A stretch of 64,000 nt of DNA from Megaustenia siamemsis (Eukaryota; Mollusca; Gastropoda; Stylommatophora; Ariophantidae), in assembly GCA_032433765.1 (NCBI GenBank), contig JAVIAB010000101.1, positions 63,418,592-63,482,591 on the forward strand. The letters run 5' to 3'. The notes beneath the pieces are model-generated. The model made no database searches, was not told the DNA's origin, and saw nothing but the letters and a program-made list of their open reading frames with translations. Below, piece by piece: positions 23,758 to 35,029 of the stretch. Positions within the stretch are counted from its first letter, which is position 1. Every line of letters begins with the position of its first letter. Position numbers and translations under genes: made by a program.

Positions 23758-24787
23758 TAATTATTTAATGATAATGATCAGATGATGGGAGGTCAGATCA
23801 ATATATAACAAAATATAACAAAACCTTTGATACGAAAGTAAGTTAAGCAAATACTTTAGTTTGATAATTAATTTGCGATGATGTGATGAAATCTGAATAA
23901 TGAAAACTCTCGAAAACACCAAGCGATCTCGTTTAGTGATATAATTGAAGAAAGATAAATACAGACACTATCAAATGTGTTTCTCTATTTCTCACATGCG
24001 AGTATATAATGCCTCAAACGGGATGTTAATCTACAAATACCAGTTTTTTAATTGAGCTGAATACAATAAATGTTAACTTATTCTTTCTCGAAAATGGGGT
24101 ACTGAAAGTATAATGAGATTGGTAGCTATTGTAATCCCGTAATATTCATGGTATATAATTACATTGCTTAATTTTACAAAACAATTATTTTTTTTCTAAA
24201 CTGTGAGACTATAAACATGTCGCTGGCTCCGAATTAACTTCCTTCCATCTGGGGATTCACGTAGACTAATGCTATCGGGAATGCCCACTTCAGTGGTATT
24301 GCCTAGTATATGTGCTACTGTATATTGGGTGAGCTTAATCTGACAGTCACTGATAGCTGAGACTAATTTAAGAGCAGTTTGGCAGCAAAATCTGACTTAA
24401 CAATCAAAGTCCGCTCCGGTAACTGTCACGGGTAAGCGGCTAACCTGACATGACAGTCACAGTCAGCACCGTCAGCTGCCATGGGTAGCAAGCAAACCTT
24501 ACGTGACAGTCAATGATCGCACTGTTAACAGTCATGCGTAACAGGCAAACCAGACCTGACATTCAAAGTCCTCTCCGTACACTGTGGTGGGTATTTGTTC
24601 AATACGCAGATGTATCTTCAATCAGCACCTTACAGTAACAATAAGTCTGTATACGCATCGAAAAATGTTGGGACGGGCACGAAGTGGGTATGGGGATGTC
24701 CCGACTGAAATGAGATTTATTCTTTTAATTGAATATAAGCGAATAGAAGATTAAATACACCAAATGGAGTGAACTATGACACATGAT

Positions 24788-25118
24788 TTGAACGAGAACG
24801 AGCACCTACGGAATTTTTGTAGGCAACTGAAAGTAAATTTCTCTTCACCTGACTCAGCTTTCTATCAAGTCCCGTCACAAGTCGCATCGCTCTAGCCATG
24901 TCGTCGTATCTATCACTCTGTTCTGCGATTTTCGCTAAACAAACTAACTAACTGATCAACAGTTTTCAGGCCATCAATGAACTTAGCTGCACTTTCACTA
25001 CAGCCCGTCATCGTGAACATTTGAATTCCAGTTAATTATTAACACTTTCTACAGCCACAATTGTTAGTTTCTTCTTTAAAACTGACGACTGTTGTTGACA
25101 AGGTACAGACTACCGGAG
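24788..25118 (-). pseudogene. 14-3-3 protein gene fragment (N-terminal part, frameshifted)
   Basis: On the minus strand one frame reads [19 protein letters not shown], then [19 protein letters not shown] and SVGARSRS. This matches the first helices of 14-3-3 proteins, whose family signature includes [10 protein letters not shown] and GARR. An ATG and a stretch containing [11 protein letters not shown] lie upstream in another frame, joined by a frameshift, with UTR-like sequence beyond. It stops at about residue 60 of the family's roughly 245. The rest is absent and the flanks are ordinary array sequence. It is a captured fragment or truncated retrocopy, not a working gene. 14-3-3 proteins bind phosphoserine/threonine peptides in the cytosol. 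Confidence 0.78.
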
Positions 25119-25391
25119 AAAAATATAATATTATAGAATAGAAGGTTAAATACACAAAAGGATGTGAACTATGAGCCTTTTTTTGGTATTAGATTTAAAT
25201 AATTAAATTTTGAACATTACATTCTTGTATACTTTAAACGTTGGTATTTATTTTGTGTTTACGATTATATTACGATTTTAAAACCGCAAGCATTCTCCAC
25301 AATGGTAATGTTCTATATGGATGCCCAATGTGGCGCCCTCAAGGTTATTACTACGTGATCCCAAACACGGGACACTGAAGAAATCAGAATA

Positions 25392-25634
25392 AAAAAGTAA
25401 CAAGTAAAGTACCCCCGTCACGCCAAGTGGCGTATAGGGAATATGGTGTAAGTGACCATATATTTTACAGACCTTCGACACACGATTTTTGGTGCAACGT
25501 GGTCGGTATTACGCCCGTGCCGCTTTACTTTCCCAGAAAAAAAATCCGATACCCATTAAAGGCTGGGTGAACCCGGAAGACGTCTGTTGGAATCGAACCC
25601 TACCTCTTGTCCTTTGTAGTCCAGTAAAATATAC
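25392..25634 (-). mobile_element. Monomeric tRNA-derived SINE, 5' truncated
   Basis: The body matches the SINE at 261-628 (CACGCCAAGTGGCGTATAGG, GTGGTCGGTATTACGCCCGT, a TTCGATTCC-type B-box). It breaks off in the tRNA-like head after the B-box. CAGAATA flanks it at 25385-25391 and 25635-25641. Confidence 0.82.
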
Positions 25635-25833
25635 CAGAATACGCAATATATATATTTCCGAAGTGCTAAAAGAACGAATTGGTATGACGAAAAAAATGTA
25701 AAACGTTTGCATAGAATTAGAAAGCAAACCAGAGAAACCAAGTAATAGATTAAAATGATGATTGTAGAAGTAATGAAAAAATTTACCAAATCTAACTGGG
25801 GTAATAAAATGGCTTGGAGCGGAGAGAATAAAA

Positions 25834-26637
25834 TTGAATACAGGGGAGATGATTTTATCATCAGGACACCAGGAACCAGGAGCACAACATAGTGAAGGGG
25901 TAGCTATAATGCTATCAAAAAATGCACAGAACACACTAATAGAATGGGAGGCAGTGGGACCAAGACTGGTGAGAGCAACATTTAGAACAACCAAAAACAA
26001 AATAAAATTATACATTATACAATGCTATGCACCAACTAACGATAAAGATGACTCAGTTAAAGATGATTTTTATAAACAGCTACAATGGCAGATGGATGCA
26101 AGACGAGCCAAGGATATTATAATCTTGATGGGAGACCTAAATGCTAAGGTAGGATCAGACAACAGAGGCTTCGAAGAGATTATGGGAAAACATGGACTTG
26201 GAGATATAAACGTGAATGGAGAGATATTTGTGAATTTCTGCGCCCTTAATCAAATGAGCCTAGGAGGAACAATATTCCAACATAAAAGAATACACAAAGC
26301 TACATGGGTGTCACCAGATCATAGAACGGAAAATCAAATTGATCACATATGTATTAATAATAAGTTTAAGTCATCCTTACAGGATGTAAAAGTATATAGA
26401 GGGGCAGATATAGCTTCTGATCATCATCTTCTGTTAGCCAAACTTAAAATTAAATTAAAAATGTATAGTACAACGAATAAGGGTAGAAAGCATTTCAATG
26501 TAGGGTTTCTTAAAGAACAAGGAATTAAAGATAAATTCGCAGTCACAATATCATACAAATACCAAGTCCTCCAACAACTAGAAAATACAATAAATATAGA
26601 AGATCATTGGAAACAGGTAAAAAATATATGGAAATAG
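25834..26637 (+). CDS. LINE ORF2: APE-type endonuclease part
   Basis: The frame reads GVAIMLSKNAQ, IIQCYAPTND, ILMGDLNAKVG, KATWVSPDHRTENQIDHICIN and IASDHHLLLAKL. These are the central and C-terminal motifs of AP-endonuclease-like LINE endonucleases, ending with the catalytic SDH. The N-terminal Asn/Glu motifs are missing because of 5' truncation. WSGENKIEYRGDDF just upstream (25808-25850) lies in another frame, showing a one-base deletion. In a complete element this domain nicks genomic DNA to prime reverse transcription. Confidence 0.85.
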   Translation: MNTGEMILSSGHQEPGAQHSEGVAIMLSKNAQNTLIEWEAVGPRLVRATFRTTKNKIKLYIIQCYAPTNDKDDSVKDDFYKQLQWQMDARRAKDIIILMGDLNAKVGSDNRGFEEIMGKHGLGDINVNGEIFVNFCALNQMSLGGTIFQHKRIHKATWVSPDHRTENQIDHICINNKFKSSLQDVKVYRGADIASDHHLLLAKLKIKLKMYSTTNKGRKHFNVGFLKEQGIKDKFAVTISYKYQVLQQLENTINIEDHWKQVKNIWK

Positions 26638-26794
26638 ACATGCGAAGGAACACTGGGGAAAAGAGAACGCCAGAATAAGGCATGGATGACAGCAGAGACT
26701 GGATAAAATTAAAGAAAGAAAGAACAAGAAAGCAGACATAAATACAAGCAAAACAAGAAGTAATAGAGCCAAGACACAGGAAGCTTACACAGAG

Positions 26795-29274
26795 GTGAAC
26801 AAAGAAGTGAGAAGATGCATTAAAAGGGATAAGAGGGAATATATAGATGAACTAGCTAAAGAGGCAGAAGAAGCAGCAAATAAAGGGAATATGAAAGATC
26901 TGTACAACAGCACAAAGAAAATAGGTGGAACATACAAACAGATCAACGCCTTTATCAAAGACAAGAAAGGAAATCTGCTTAGTAATATAAGGGAACAAAT
27001 GGAGAGATGGAAAGAACACTTTGAAGAACTTTTGAACAGACCCGGCTCAAATAATCCTCCAGATATACTACCAGCAGAGGAAGAGTTACACGTTAACTGC
27101 GGAAAACCAAGCTAAGAAGAAATAATGAAAGCCATCAAACTATTAACAGATGGTAAAGCCACAGGACCAGATGAAATTCCTTCGGAAGCCATCAAAGCAG
27201 ATAGTAACACCCCTACCAAGATGTTACAGGATCTATTGGATAAAATTTGGGAGAGGGAAGAAATACCTAAAAACTGGAGAGAAGGTTATATGATCAAACT
27301 ACCAAAGAAAGGAAGTTTACAGGAGTGCACACATTATAGGGGAATTATGCTACTATCAGTGCCAGGAAAAATATTAGGCAGAATCATTCTGGAGAGACTA
27401 AAAGAGGCTATAGAGAAACACTTGAGAGATGAACAAGCAGGTTTTAGGAAGAACAGATCATGTGCTGATCAAATAACTACCCTACGTATAATAGTTGAAC
27501 AAAGTTTAGAACTAAAATCCCCACTTTATATTGGATTCATAGATTACGAAAAGGCATTTGATAGTTTAGACAAAAGATTGCTTTGGAAGTTGCTGAGTCA
27601 TTACGGAATCCCCATAAAGTTTATTAACCTGATAAAAACAATGTAGGGAATAATAGAACAAAGAAGTATGTGTTAGCACTCGGAAAAATTGACAGACAAA
27701 CAACAATAGAAAAAAACGAAGAACAATATATGGTCCGAAGTGGGATCGAACCCGTACTCAGTGACACCGCGCCTTGCCACGAGAAGCCGAACGCTTGGCA
27801 CACTACCACGCAGCCAACTAAAAAATTGGCTATTGCAGTAGTGTCTTGCACGAAAGGCGATCTCAATGACTATAGCATAGGGTAACGATCACAGACCGGA
27901 AATAAATTGTATATTTGTACTTTCCTATTAATGCAAGTATCTCCCAGTAGGGCTGAATACTTGTGTTGTAGACAAACATTAATTGGACGAAACAGCACGA
28001 ATAGTAGTTCCCAGTGGTTATATACTGGGTACAAATAATAATACATAAATATATAAATAGCCAATTTTTTAGTTGGCTGCGTGGTAGTGTGCCAAGCGTT
28101 CGGCTTCTCGTGGCAAGGCGCGGTGCCACTGAGTACGGGTTCGATCCCACTTCGGACCATATATTGTTCTTCGTTTTTTTCTAGTGTTGTTTGTCTGTCA
28201 ATTTTTCCGAGTGCTAACACATACTTCTTTGTTCTATTATTCCCTATTATCGCCTCGGAAGTTCCCCATATAATAATATTTATGTATTATTATTTGTACC
28301 CAGTATAAAAACAATGTATGAAGGAACAAAATGTAGTGTGGTGCATGAAGGACAGCTTACAGAAGCATTTGAAATAAGAACAGGAGTAAGGCAAGGATGC
28401 CTCCTGTCTCCATTTCTCTTTCTACTGGCCATAGATTGGATTATGAAAATAACTCAAAACAACAGAAATGGGATCCAGTGGTCACTGACCAAACAACTTG
28501 ATGATTTAGACTTTACTGATGACATAGCTCTCCTATCACACAGCCATCAACAGATGCAGGATAAAATGAGTATATTAGATGAGAGATCACAACAGCTAGG
28601 ACTAAAGATTAATAGAGATAAGACCAACATTATGAGAATTAATGCAGTTGGCAATAACCAAATAAAACTAGGAGAAATACCTCTACTAGACGTACAATCT
28701 TATATATATCTGGGCAGTAATATAGATAAAGAGGGAGGAACAGAAAATGATACCAAAATAAGGATATCAAAAGCAAGAGGAGCTTTCATTGCACTGGGAA
28801 ACATATGGAAATCCAAAGAAATTAGGCCAAATACAAAAATAAAAATTTTCAACTCAAATGTTAAGTCAGTCCTATTATATGGCTGTGAAACATGGAGAAT
28901 GACAAAATTGGCAATCACGAAAGTACAGACTTTCATTAATGGATGCTTGCGCAGAATAAAGGGATGGAAATGGCAGGACAAAGTCACTAACGTGGAATTA
29001 TGGAAATGTACCTGTGGATAAAGAGATACAGCGAAGACGATGGCGATGGATAGGACACACACTACGGAAGCCAACTGAGAGTATTACACAACAGGCCCTT
29101 TTTTGGAATCCCCAGGGGAAAAGACAAAGAGGAAGACCAAGGAATTCTTGGAGAAGACAGATAGAAGCAGAGATGAAGATGATGGGGAAGACATGGAATG
29201 ATCTTAAAAGAATGGCAAAAAACAGAACGACTTGGAAAGTGTTTGTTGAAGACCTATGCTCCACCGGGAGCTAA
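26795..29274 (+). pseudogene. LINE ORF2: reverse transcriptase and C-terminal tail, interrupted
   Basis: The pieces at 26795-27115 and 27125-27646 give the RT fingers (KATGPDEIPSEAIK, PKKGSLQECTHYRGIMLLS) and motif A (IGFIDYEKAFDSLDKRLLW). After the SINE pair, 28314-29021 gives motif B (RTGVRQGCLLSPFLF) and the catalytic box LDFTDDIALLSH with both Asp kept. A C-terminal tail follows (LYGCETWRMTKL; then WRWIGHTLRKP and GRPRNSWRRQIEAE at 29014-29274 in another frame). Lesions are a stop near 27115, the SINE insertion, and a frameshift near 29015. The RT would copy element RNA at the nicked target. Confidence 0.85.
27646..28304. mobile_element. Inverted pair of tRNA-derived SINEs in one insertion (659 bp)
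   Basis: The left arm (27646-about 27835) is minus strand and the right arm (about 28063-28250) is plus strand. They are inverted copies of one tRNA-like SINE: A-box region TGGCTGCGTGGTAGTGTG, B-box GGTTCGATCCC, tail AGTGCTAACACATACTTC. A spacer of about 225 bp separates them. A short segment near 28022-28060 is also repeated, inverted, at 28270-28306. One 14-bp duplication, ATAAAAACAATGTA (27632-27645 and 28305-28318), encloses the whole, so it behaved as a single insertion. The arms could form a hairpin of about 190 bp. Confidence 0.85.
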
Positions 29275-29573
29275 AAGGTAAAAAAGAGGAAGAACTGGGG
29301 TAATAATACATTATCAATGTTAAGTGTTTGGAAACGAAGAACTAAATGCTTCGATATTCTCAAATAATGAACAACAACTATTTTTATTTTAAAATTAATA
29401 AATAAGAAGCAAAATGCAGGAAGAAAGAATACATTTACTTTGAATGCTGTAATTCATGTACATGTATGAATAATAATAAATTGAATGATTGGATTTTTAT
29501 TGCTGAGTAGAGGTGTTAGAAAATATTTTTTTCTCAACTAATTGTGCTCTGTTTTGACATTTCTTTTCATCAG

Positions 29574-29588
29574 CCTCCATCTACCCAA
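29574..29588 (+). CDS. Micro-exon 7 (15 nt, PPSTQ)
   Basis: CCTCCATCTACCCAA lies between TTTCTTTTCATCAG and GTAAGTCATG. It encodes PPSTQ. It is the only intact copy whose last codon is CAA rather than GAA, and the last recognisable exon of the duplicated array. Confidence 0.67.
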
Positions 29589-30296
29589 GTAAGTCATGTA
29601 GTATGAGAATGATTTAAATGTGAACAAAAAAGTTTTATCATATAAATGCATAGTTTAATGTTTGTATAAAATACATATTTTTTTATGATTATGTCCAGAT
29701 TATGGGAGGTCAGATCAATATATAACAAAATATAACACCACATTTGATGTGAGTGAATGGTATGCAAATACTTTTGTGTGATAATTAATTTGCAATTTTC
29801 TTCATCTGTTGTTTTACTCTATTGCCTATCTGAGTCGAGGGTATACATAATTTGCTGTCTTTTGCTCTCCTGTTCGCTTCTGCTGCTGTTATGTTTCCTA
29901 GTGTTTCTAATATTCTATCAATCCATATTTTAACACAACATCACATATTAATAAGTGCTAATCGAAAAAAGTCGTGGTCGACCCTTGGGTCTGGTTTTCT
30001 CTGAACGTTTATTGAGGTTTATTATATTCTGTTTTGATCTCTCTGACTGATCACGTGGCCAAACCATGTTATCTGTTGTTTCTTTATGTATTCTATGACG
30101 GGGTCTATTCCTAGTTTTTTTTCTCAGTTCTTCATTTCTGATCTTGTCACACAGACTATTTCCTGTCAAGCGTCTGACACATTTCTTCTCAGTAGAGATT
30201 ATTTTGTCTTATTGTTCTTGCATCTAGGGTCCAAGACTGGCATTAATAGCACAACTTTGGGTTGAAGAGAGTATTATACAGTGCCCATTTTGCCTT

Positions 30297-32415
30297 TATA
30301 GCTCGTTTCAAATCACGTGCCCAACTTCAAAACGTTATTTCTCAATAACCGTTTGTTAAAAACTGCTAAAATTTTCCAAAAGTTATTAGAATGCAAAAGA
30401 CCCTTTAAAGGTATGTTTAACACATATCTTGCAGCTGCAGTTTTCTTAAAGCGGCGAATTTCTTTGATGTTTGTCAAAATTGTAAATTGTAAACCCCTAT
30501 ATAATAGAAATTACCGTAGTTGCTGGTCTATGATTAATTTTCACTAGGTAAAGGCGTGGCCGTAATGGGGAAATAACTGAATAAGACAAAACACCAGGAG
30601 AATTATTGTCTTCTCAGTTCGAAAACGGACGATAATATCAAGGTATACCTGCATGTCCAATTTTCATAGTTGTGTGGTCCTGAAAAGGACCGTTTGTTGA
30701 ACTAATTTAAGGTAATATAGGGGCCAACATTGTGGGGGCTATATACTTTCATTCTGAATCAGATGAGTCTAAAAGATTAATAACTGTTTATGGTTGAACA
30801 TTCCACAAACCATCATTTTTCCAATATTCCTCTTCCTGTTTTAAGACGTGGTCTTCACATTTAGCCAAATAATCTTTGTCTATATTTAATAAAGCGAGAT
30901 TAGCAAGAGTCTTTACATCGCATATTTTGAATGTTGTATTTTCATCTGCCACTTGTCCTTTTAATTTTGCCCAGATTAGTTCTATTGGATTTAAATGAGC
31001 ATGGTAAGGTGACAGCCTCAAACGTATATGACCGTTCTCTTGGATAATCTTATCTATTTGAAAAAATCGTTGTCCTTTGTTTTTGCTTTACTAGAGATAG
31101 TAATTCAGGTTTTAAGTACATGTTATTAAATTGTATGTGCTCCTTTGTGAGCCATATCTTAATAGTATCTTTTGTATTGGATGACGTCGGGACTTTATCT
31201 TCAAGTGCAACAATGTTGTGGTACGCTGCATTGTCCATTATTAGGCAAGATGGTCGATCTAGTGATGGGAGAACGTAATTTTCAATCCAATGTCTAAATA
31301 TGTGACCATTCATCTCAGAGTGATAATCCCGATTGTCTATGGATTTTGAAAGAAAAATGAGCTCTGCATTCTGTATTATTCCATGTTGTCGACTACCTGC
31401 ATGAGCAATTATCAAGCGCTGTCCTTTGCTGCTAGGTATTAATCTCTTAATCTTTCCATCTGATGACTGCCATTCCCTTTCGTTAGTGTGGTGAGCATTG
31501 ATCCATGTTTCATCCAAGTACACAATATCATAACCTTGCTTGCGCACCTCTTTTACTTCACGTAAGTACTTGCTTCTCATGACTACTATATGTGGCTTCT
31601 CACAGATGATGTTTCGTCCATTGGAATACTTTCTGAATAGAAAGAGCCTGCAGCTCTCACATTCCTCCATAGTGTAGACTTTGATATTTCAATAATGTTG
31701 TTCTTTTTCAGCGATACTTTTAATTTTCTTATTGTAATAGTTTCATTCATTCCCAACATTTTGCGAATTTCACTTCTAATAAGTTCACTGTCAAAATTAT
31801 CCAACATTTTTTCTCTTCCTTGTGATTTTGTATATTTTGAACATTGACGGTCACGTGCTTGAAATCAGCGATTAAATGACCGTTTAGATAAATCCAAAAT
31901 GTGTCTTGTCCTATTCTCAGGGTTTTCTAAAGAATGAAATAATCTTCCTCGTTTAGCCTCTTTGCAAAAAATAGTCATACACTTTTATTGCGATGTTTTG
32001 TAAACTGCAGAATTTCATTTTAAGACTCATGATAAATGTTATCGTTCCACGTCATCACCTATGAATGAACGGAAATGGAACACACAATTTGTAGTGTTTT
32101 TTACAAGTGTCTAATTGTGTCAAAAAACCACGTGAAAGTGTGGAAACGCGTAAATTTTATCGTGTATGGATTTTTACTCGCTATTTTTAACTTAAAATAC
32201 TGTAAACATTAAGTTTTGACTACATCAATGGGTCGTTATAAATTAATATAAATCAAATAAGCAACAATAATAACCAAATGTTTTTTTTAATGAAATTAAT
32301 TCCCTTTTGGATTCTAATCATTATAACTTTACATGCAAATTTTGAACAACTTAGAACAAGCGGTTAAAAAGCTATCGATTTTAAAAGTTGGGCACGAGTT
32401 ATAATACAAGCTATA
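30297..32415 (-). mobile_element. Sailor-like (wide DD-E) DNA transposon, copy A
   Basis: The ends are inverted repeats: TATAGCTCGTTTCAAATC... at 30297 and a diverged complement ending at 32415. It is 2119 bp, nearly the same length and sequence as copy B. TA at both ends fits TA-target insertion. It inserted into the older LINE at 29794-34441. Confidence 0.85.
30788..31807 (-). pseudogene. Sailor-like transposase, copy A, frameshifted
   Basis: Three overlapping frames (31807-31586, 31670-31050, 31021-30788) give one transposase: an HTH region (RKMLGMNETITIRKLKVSL), VYLDETWINAHHTN (D1), CLIMDNAAYHN (D2), and AHLNPIELIWAKLKGQ (E). These are IS630/Tc1/mariner (DDE_3-like) motifs, but D2 to E is far longer than Tc1's 34. 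At least two frameshifts and a changed segment near 31040 show it is dead. Confidence 0.85.
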
Positions 32416-34639
32416 GAGTTATTTTCTTGTTGGACAATAATGGTGATAGCTGCATAATGATTTGACAAGCTTTGTTGCATCTTGAGTATATCTCTGCTGT
32501 TTGTAAAGTGTCGTTTTTCACTAAACTTCATTCATTTCAGATATTTGAATGTCTCTACTTGTTTCAGTTGCGTTTTAATCTATAGCTATGTTGATGTTCT
32601 GTTTATCTTTGGCGACATTCATGACTTCTGTTTTGTTGATGTTGATTTTCGTACTGTATTGTGTGCCTGTGCTTTTGATTTTATTTAAATGTTCTTGTAT
32701 GTCTTCTAACTTTCCATGTATTAGTGCCTGGTTGTCTGCAAATAAAAGCTCATTGACCTCCTGTCTCTAATTGGTTGGCTAACTTGTATATATAGTCCAT
32801 GTATGTAAAGACTGTAAAGGGGATATTACGTTCCATTTCTTACACCTGATCTAACTTCGAAATGGTTCGTGTAGCCTACTGCTTTTCTGACTGGCAGCTG
32901 CTGTTGATGTAGAGACTTATAATTATGTTGGTTAGATGCTGGCTTACTCCGTATGTTGCTTGTATTGCCCACAGTTGTTCTCAGTTTACTCGATCGGATG
33001 TTTGTCCTGGTCAATGCAAGCTATGTACATATTTTGATTGTGTTCTGACGTTTTATTCTGCAAGCTGTTTTAAGGTGAATAGAGCGTCAGTACATCCTCT
33101 GTTTTTCTTTTTTTTCGGAAACCCATTTGAGAATCGCTTAACTGTAGTTCTATTACTGGTCTCAGCCTTTTGTCCACGATCTTGGCGTATAACTTCCCTA
33201 CATGGCTGAGATGAGATATATCTCTATATTGATTGCAGTCTCTTTTGCTTCATTTTTTTTCCATACTGGTACTATGATTACCTGCTGCCAGTTTTATGTG
33301 GCTTTTGTTGGTGTAATGCTGCATTGAATATTCTGTGCGGTCATGTCACCCCTGTTTTTCATGCTGCTGGTATTATTTATATTGGTATGTTATCTATCCC
33401 CGGTGCCTTATTCTTTGGTGCATATTTGAATAATTCTTCGATTTCCTCATTCATAATGTTGGGTTACGTATTTGTGCATTCTTGCGTGGTTTTTTTTGCC
33501 TGATTGGTAGTTGTTGGCATGCTTAATAGTTCTTCAAAATATTCTGTCCATCACGGTTGCTTATGTTGTTTATTTGATATTGTCTGTCGATCTTTGTCAT
33601 TCTGGCTCTATCACGGCTTTGTAGAGATCTCTTGTGGCTGTTTTGATGTCCCTGCACATATTTTGTTTGAATTCTGTTCAATTCTTTTGTTTACCTTCTT
33701 TGATCAAAAGTATAACTCATTTTCGAACTAAGGCATATGTTTCATATTTTTCTTGATTCTTATTCTACCTCCAATTTTTAAACAGTTTCTTCTTTTCTTT
33801 AATTACTTATCTAATTGCTTCGTTCCACCACAGGCTGCTATATTTCCCTTTCTTTGTCCATAGCTTTGAATCACATACTTTATTGATCATGGTTACTGTT
33901 TTCTTAAATTGTTTCCAACTTTCTTCTACTGTGCTTACTTCGTTAGGCAGTCTCTTGAATTCCTCTTTTAGTTTTCCTTTTAGGGTTTTCCTTGATTCTT
34001 GATCTGTTATTGTTTTATTTGTAGTGTATGTTCTTTTTGCTTCTGTTTTGATTTTGTTTTCGTTTATTCTCCTTGTTTTTGGCTGTCTGGGTGTAATCAT
34101 AACCATTTTCTGGTCCGTGTAAACTTTACCATTAAGGTTTGCTCTGCTGTCGGTTACTATTTTCTTAGTCCGTTTTTGTGTCAGTATAAAATCTATATGG
34201 CTTCTGCATGTTGTGGCATTCCATTTGTACCTGGTGTTTAATTGCTACTCTCTGTGTTTGAATAATGTGTTGGTGATAAATAAATCAGTTTGATTACATA
34301 TTTTCAGTAGTCTGCTTCCATTTTCTTTTATTTCAGCTATTTTATCTCCAATGTTTCCCAATATGTATATGTCCTCATTGGTGCGTTTCCGAAGACTACC
34401 ATTGAAATCTCCCATCGCTAACACGACTTTGACTAGCACTTATTAATGTGCGATGATGTGATACAATCTGAAGAATAGAAACTCTCGGAAAGAACCAGGT
34501 GATCTCGTTTAGTGGTACAATTGAAGAAAGATAAATACAGACGCTATCAATTGTGTTTCTCTATTTCTCACATTCGAGTATGTAATTTACGAGCAGTTCG
34601 GTAGCAAAAGAATCAGACTTTACAAACACAGTCCTCACC

Positions 34640-34990
34640 GCCAACTGTCATGGGTAACAGGCAATCCTAACCTGACAGCCACAGTCCGCACCTTCAAATG
34701 TCATAGGTAAGAGACACACCTGACCTGACAGCCACAGTCCGCACCTTCAAATGTCATAGGTAACAGACACACCTGACCTGACAGCCACAGTCCGCACCTT
34801 CAAATGTCATAGGTAACAGACACACCTGACCTGACAGCCACAGTCCGCACATTCAAATGTCATAGGTAACAGACACACCTGACCTGACAGCCACAGTCCG
34901 CACCTTCAAATGTCATAGGTAACAGACACACCTGACCTGACAGCCACAGTCCGCACATTCAAATGTCATAGGTAACATACACACCTGACC
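34640..34990 (+). repeat. Second expansion of the 53-bp minisatellite, about 7 copies
   Basis: The unit contains CAGCCACAGTCCGCACCTTC, AAATGTCATAGGTAACAGAC and ACACCTGACCTGA, 53 bases, nearly identical between copies. It is the same intronic subrepeat family as at 13780-14625 but a different sequence variant, so the two expansions were independent. Confidence 0.9.
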
Positions 34991-35029
34991 TGACACTTAC
35001 AGGTTGTAGCGTCTGCTATCGACCGGTAA

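Larger units (their letters stand above)
25807..29292 (+). mobile_element. 5'-truncated LINE with APE endonuclease and RT, interrupted by a SINE pair
   Basis: A 13-bp target duplication, AACTGGGGTAATA, lies at 25794-25806 and 29293-29305. Inside are an endonuclease and an RT in several frames and a purine-rich 3' end. Removing the 659-bp insertion (27646-28304) plus one 14-bp duplication puts the RT halves back in the same frame (673 bp removed from a 1189-bp offset leaves a multiple of three). That confirms both boundaries. The clade (RTE, CR1 or Jockey-like) is unresolved. Confidence 0.88.
29794..34441 (-). mobile_element. Minus-strand LINE, 5' truncated, split by Sailor-like copy A
   Basis: Short flanking repeats ATTAATTTGC (29784-29793) and ATTAATGTGC (34442-34451) lie in array sequence. 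On the minus strand, 34439-34245 carries the endonuclease (VLAMGDFNGSLRKR), with IDFILTQKRTKK following. RT-type sequence lies around 34106-32500 (SSLWWNEAIR; EVRSGVRNG-like motif B near 32850). After the transposon at 30297-32415, the C-terminal end runs to 29800 and resembles 61540-61850. All frames are broken. Confidence 0.78.
7732..35021 (+). repeat. Tandem exon-intron duplication array, unit about 1.8 kb, heavily invaded by transposons
   Basis: Once insertions are removed, long stretches recur in one orientation. Recurring landmarks are ACTGGGGTGCTGAAAG, GGAATGCCCATGTC, GAGACTAATTTATGAGCAG, a 53-bp subrepeat block, CTCAACTAATTGTGAT, then a 15-nt micro-exon and GTAAGTCAT. GCCCATGTC recurs near 8200, 10078, 11850, 13655 and 20310 (divergent near 24290). 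Introns look roughly 85-90% alike by eye. Because each unit holds one potential exon, the array is better described as exon-intron duplication than as satellite. About seven to eight units are represented, the last one ending near 35021. Confidence 0.8.

Noticed and set aside
7732..35021. Ordinary satellite DNA
   Set aside because: Each unit keeps a branch-site-like motif, pyrimidine tract, AG, exactly 15 nt and GTAAGT, while the 15 nt vary; a plain satellite would not preserve that.
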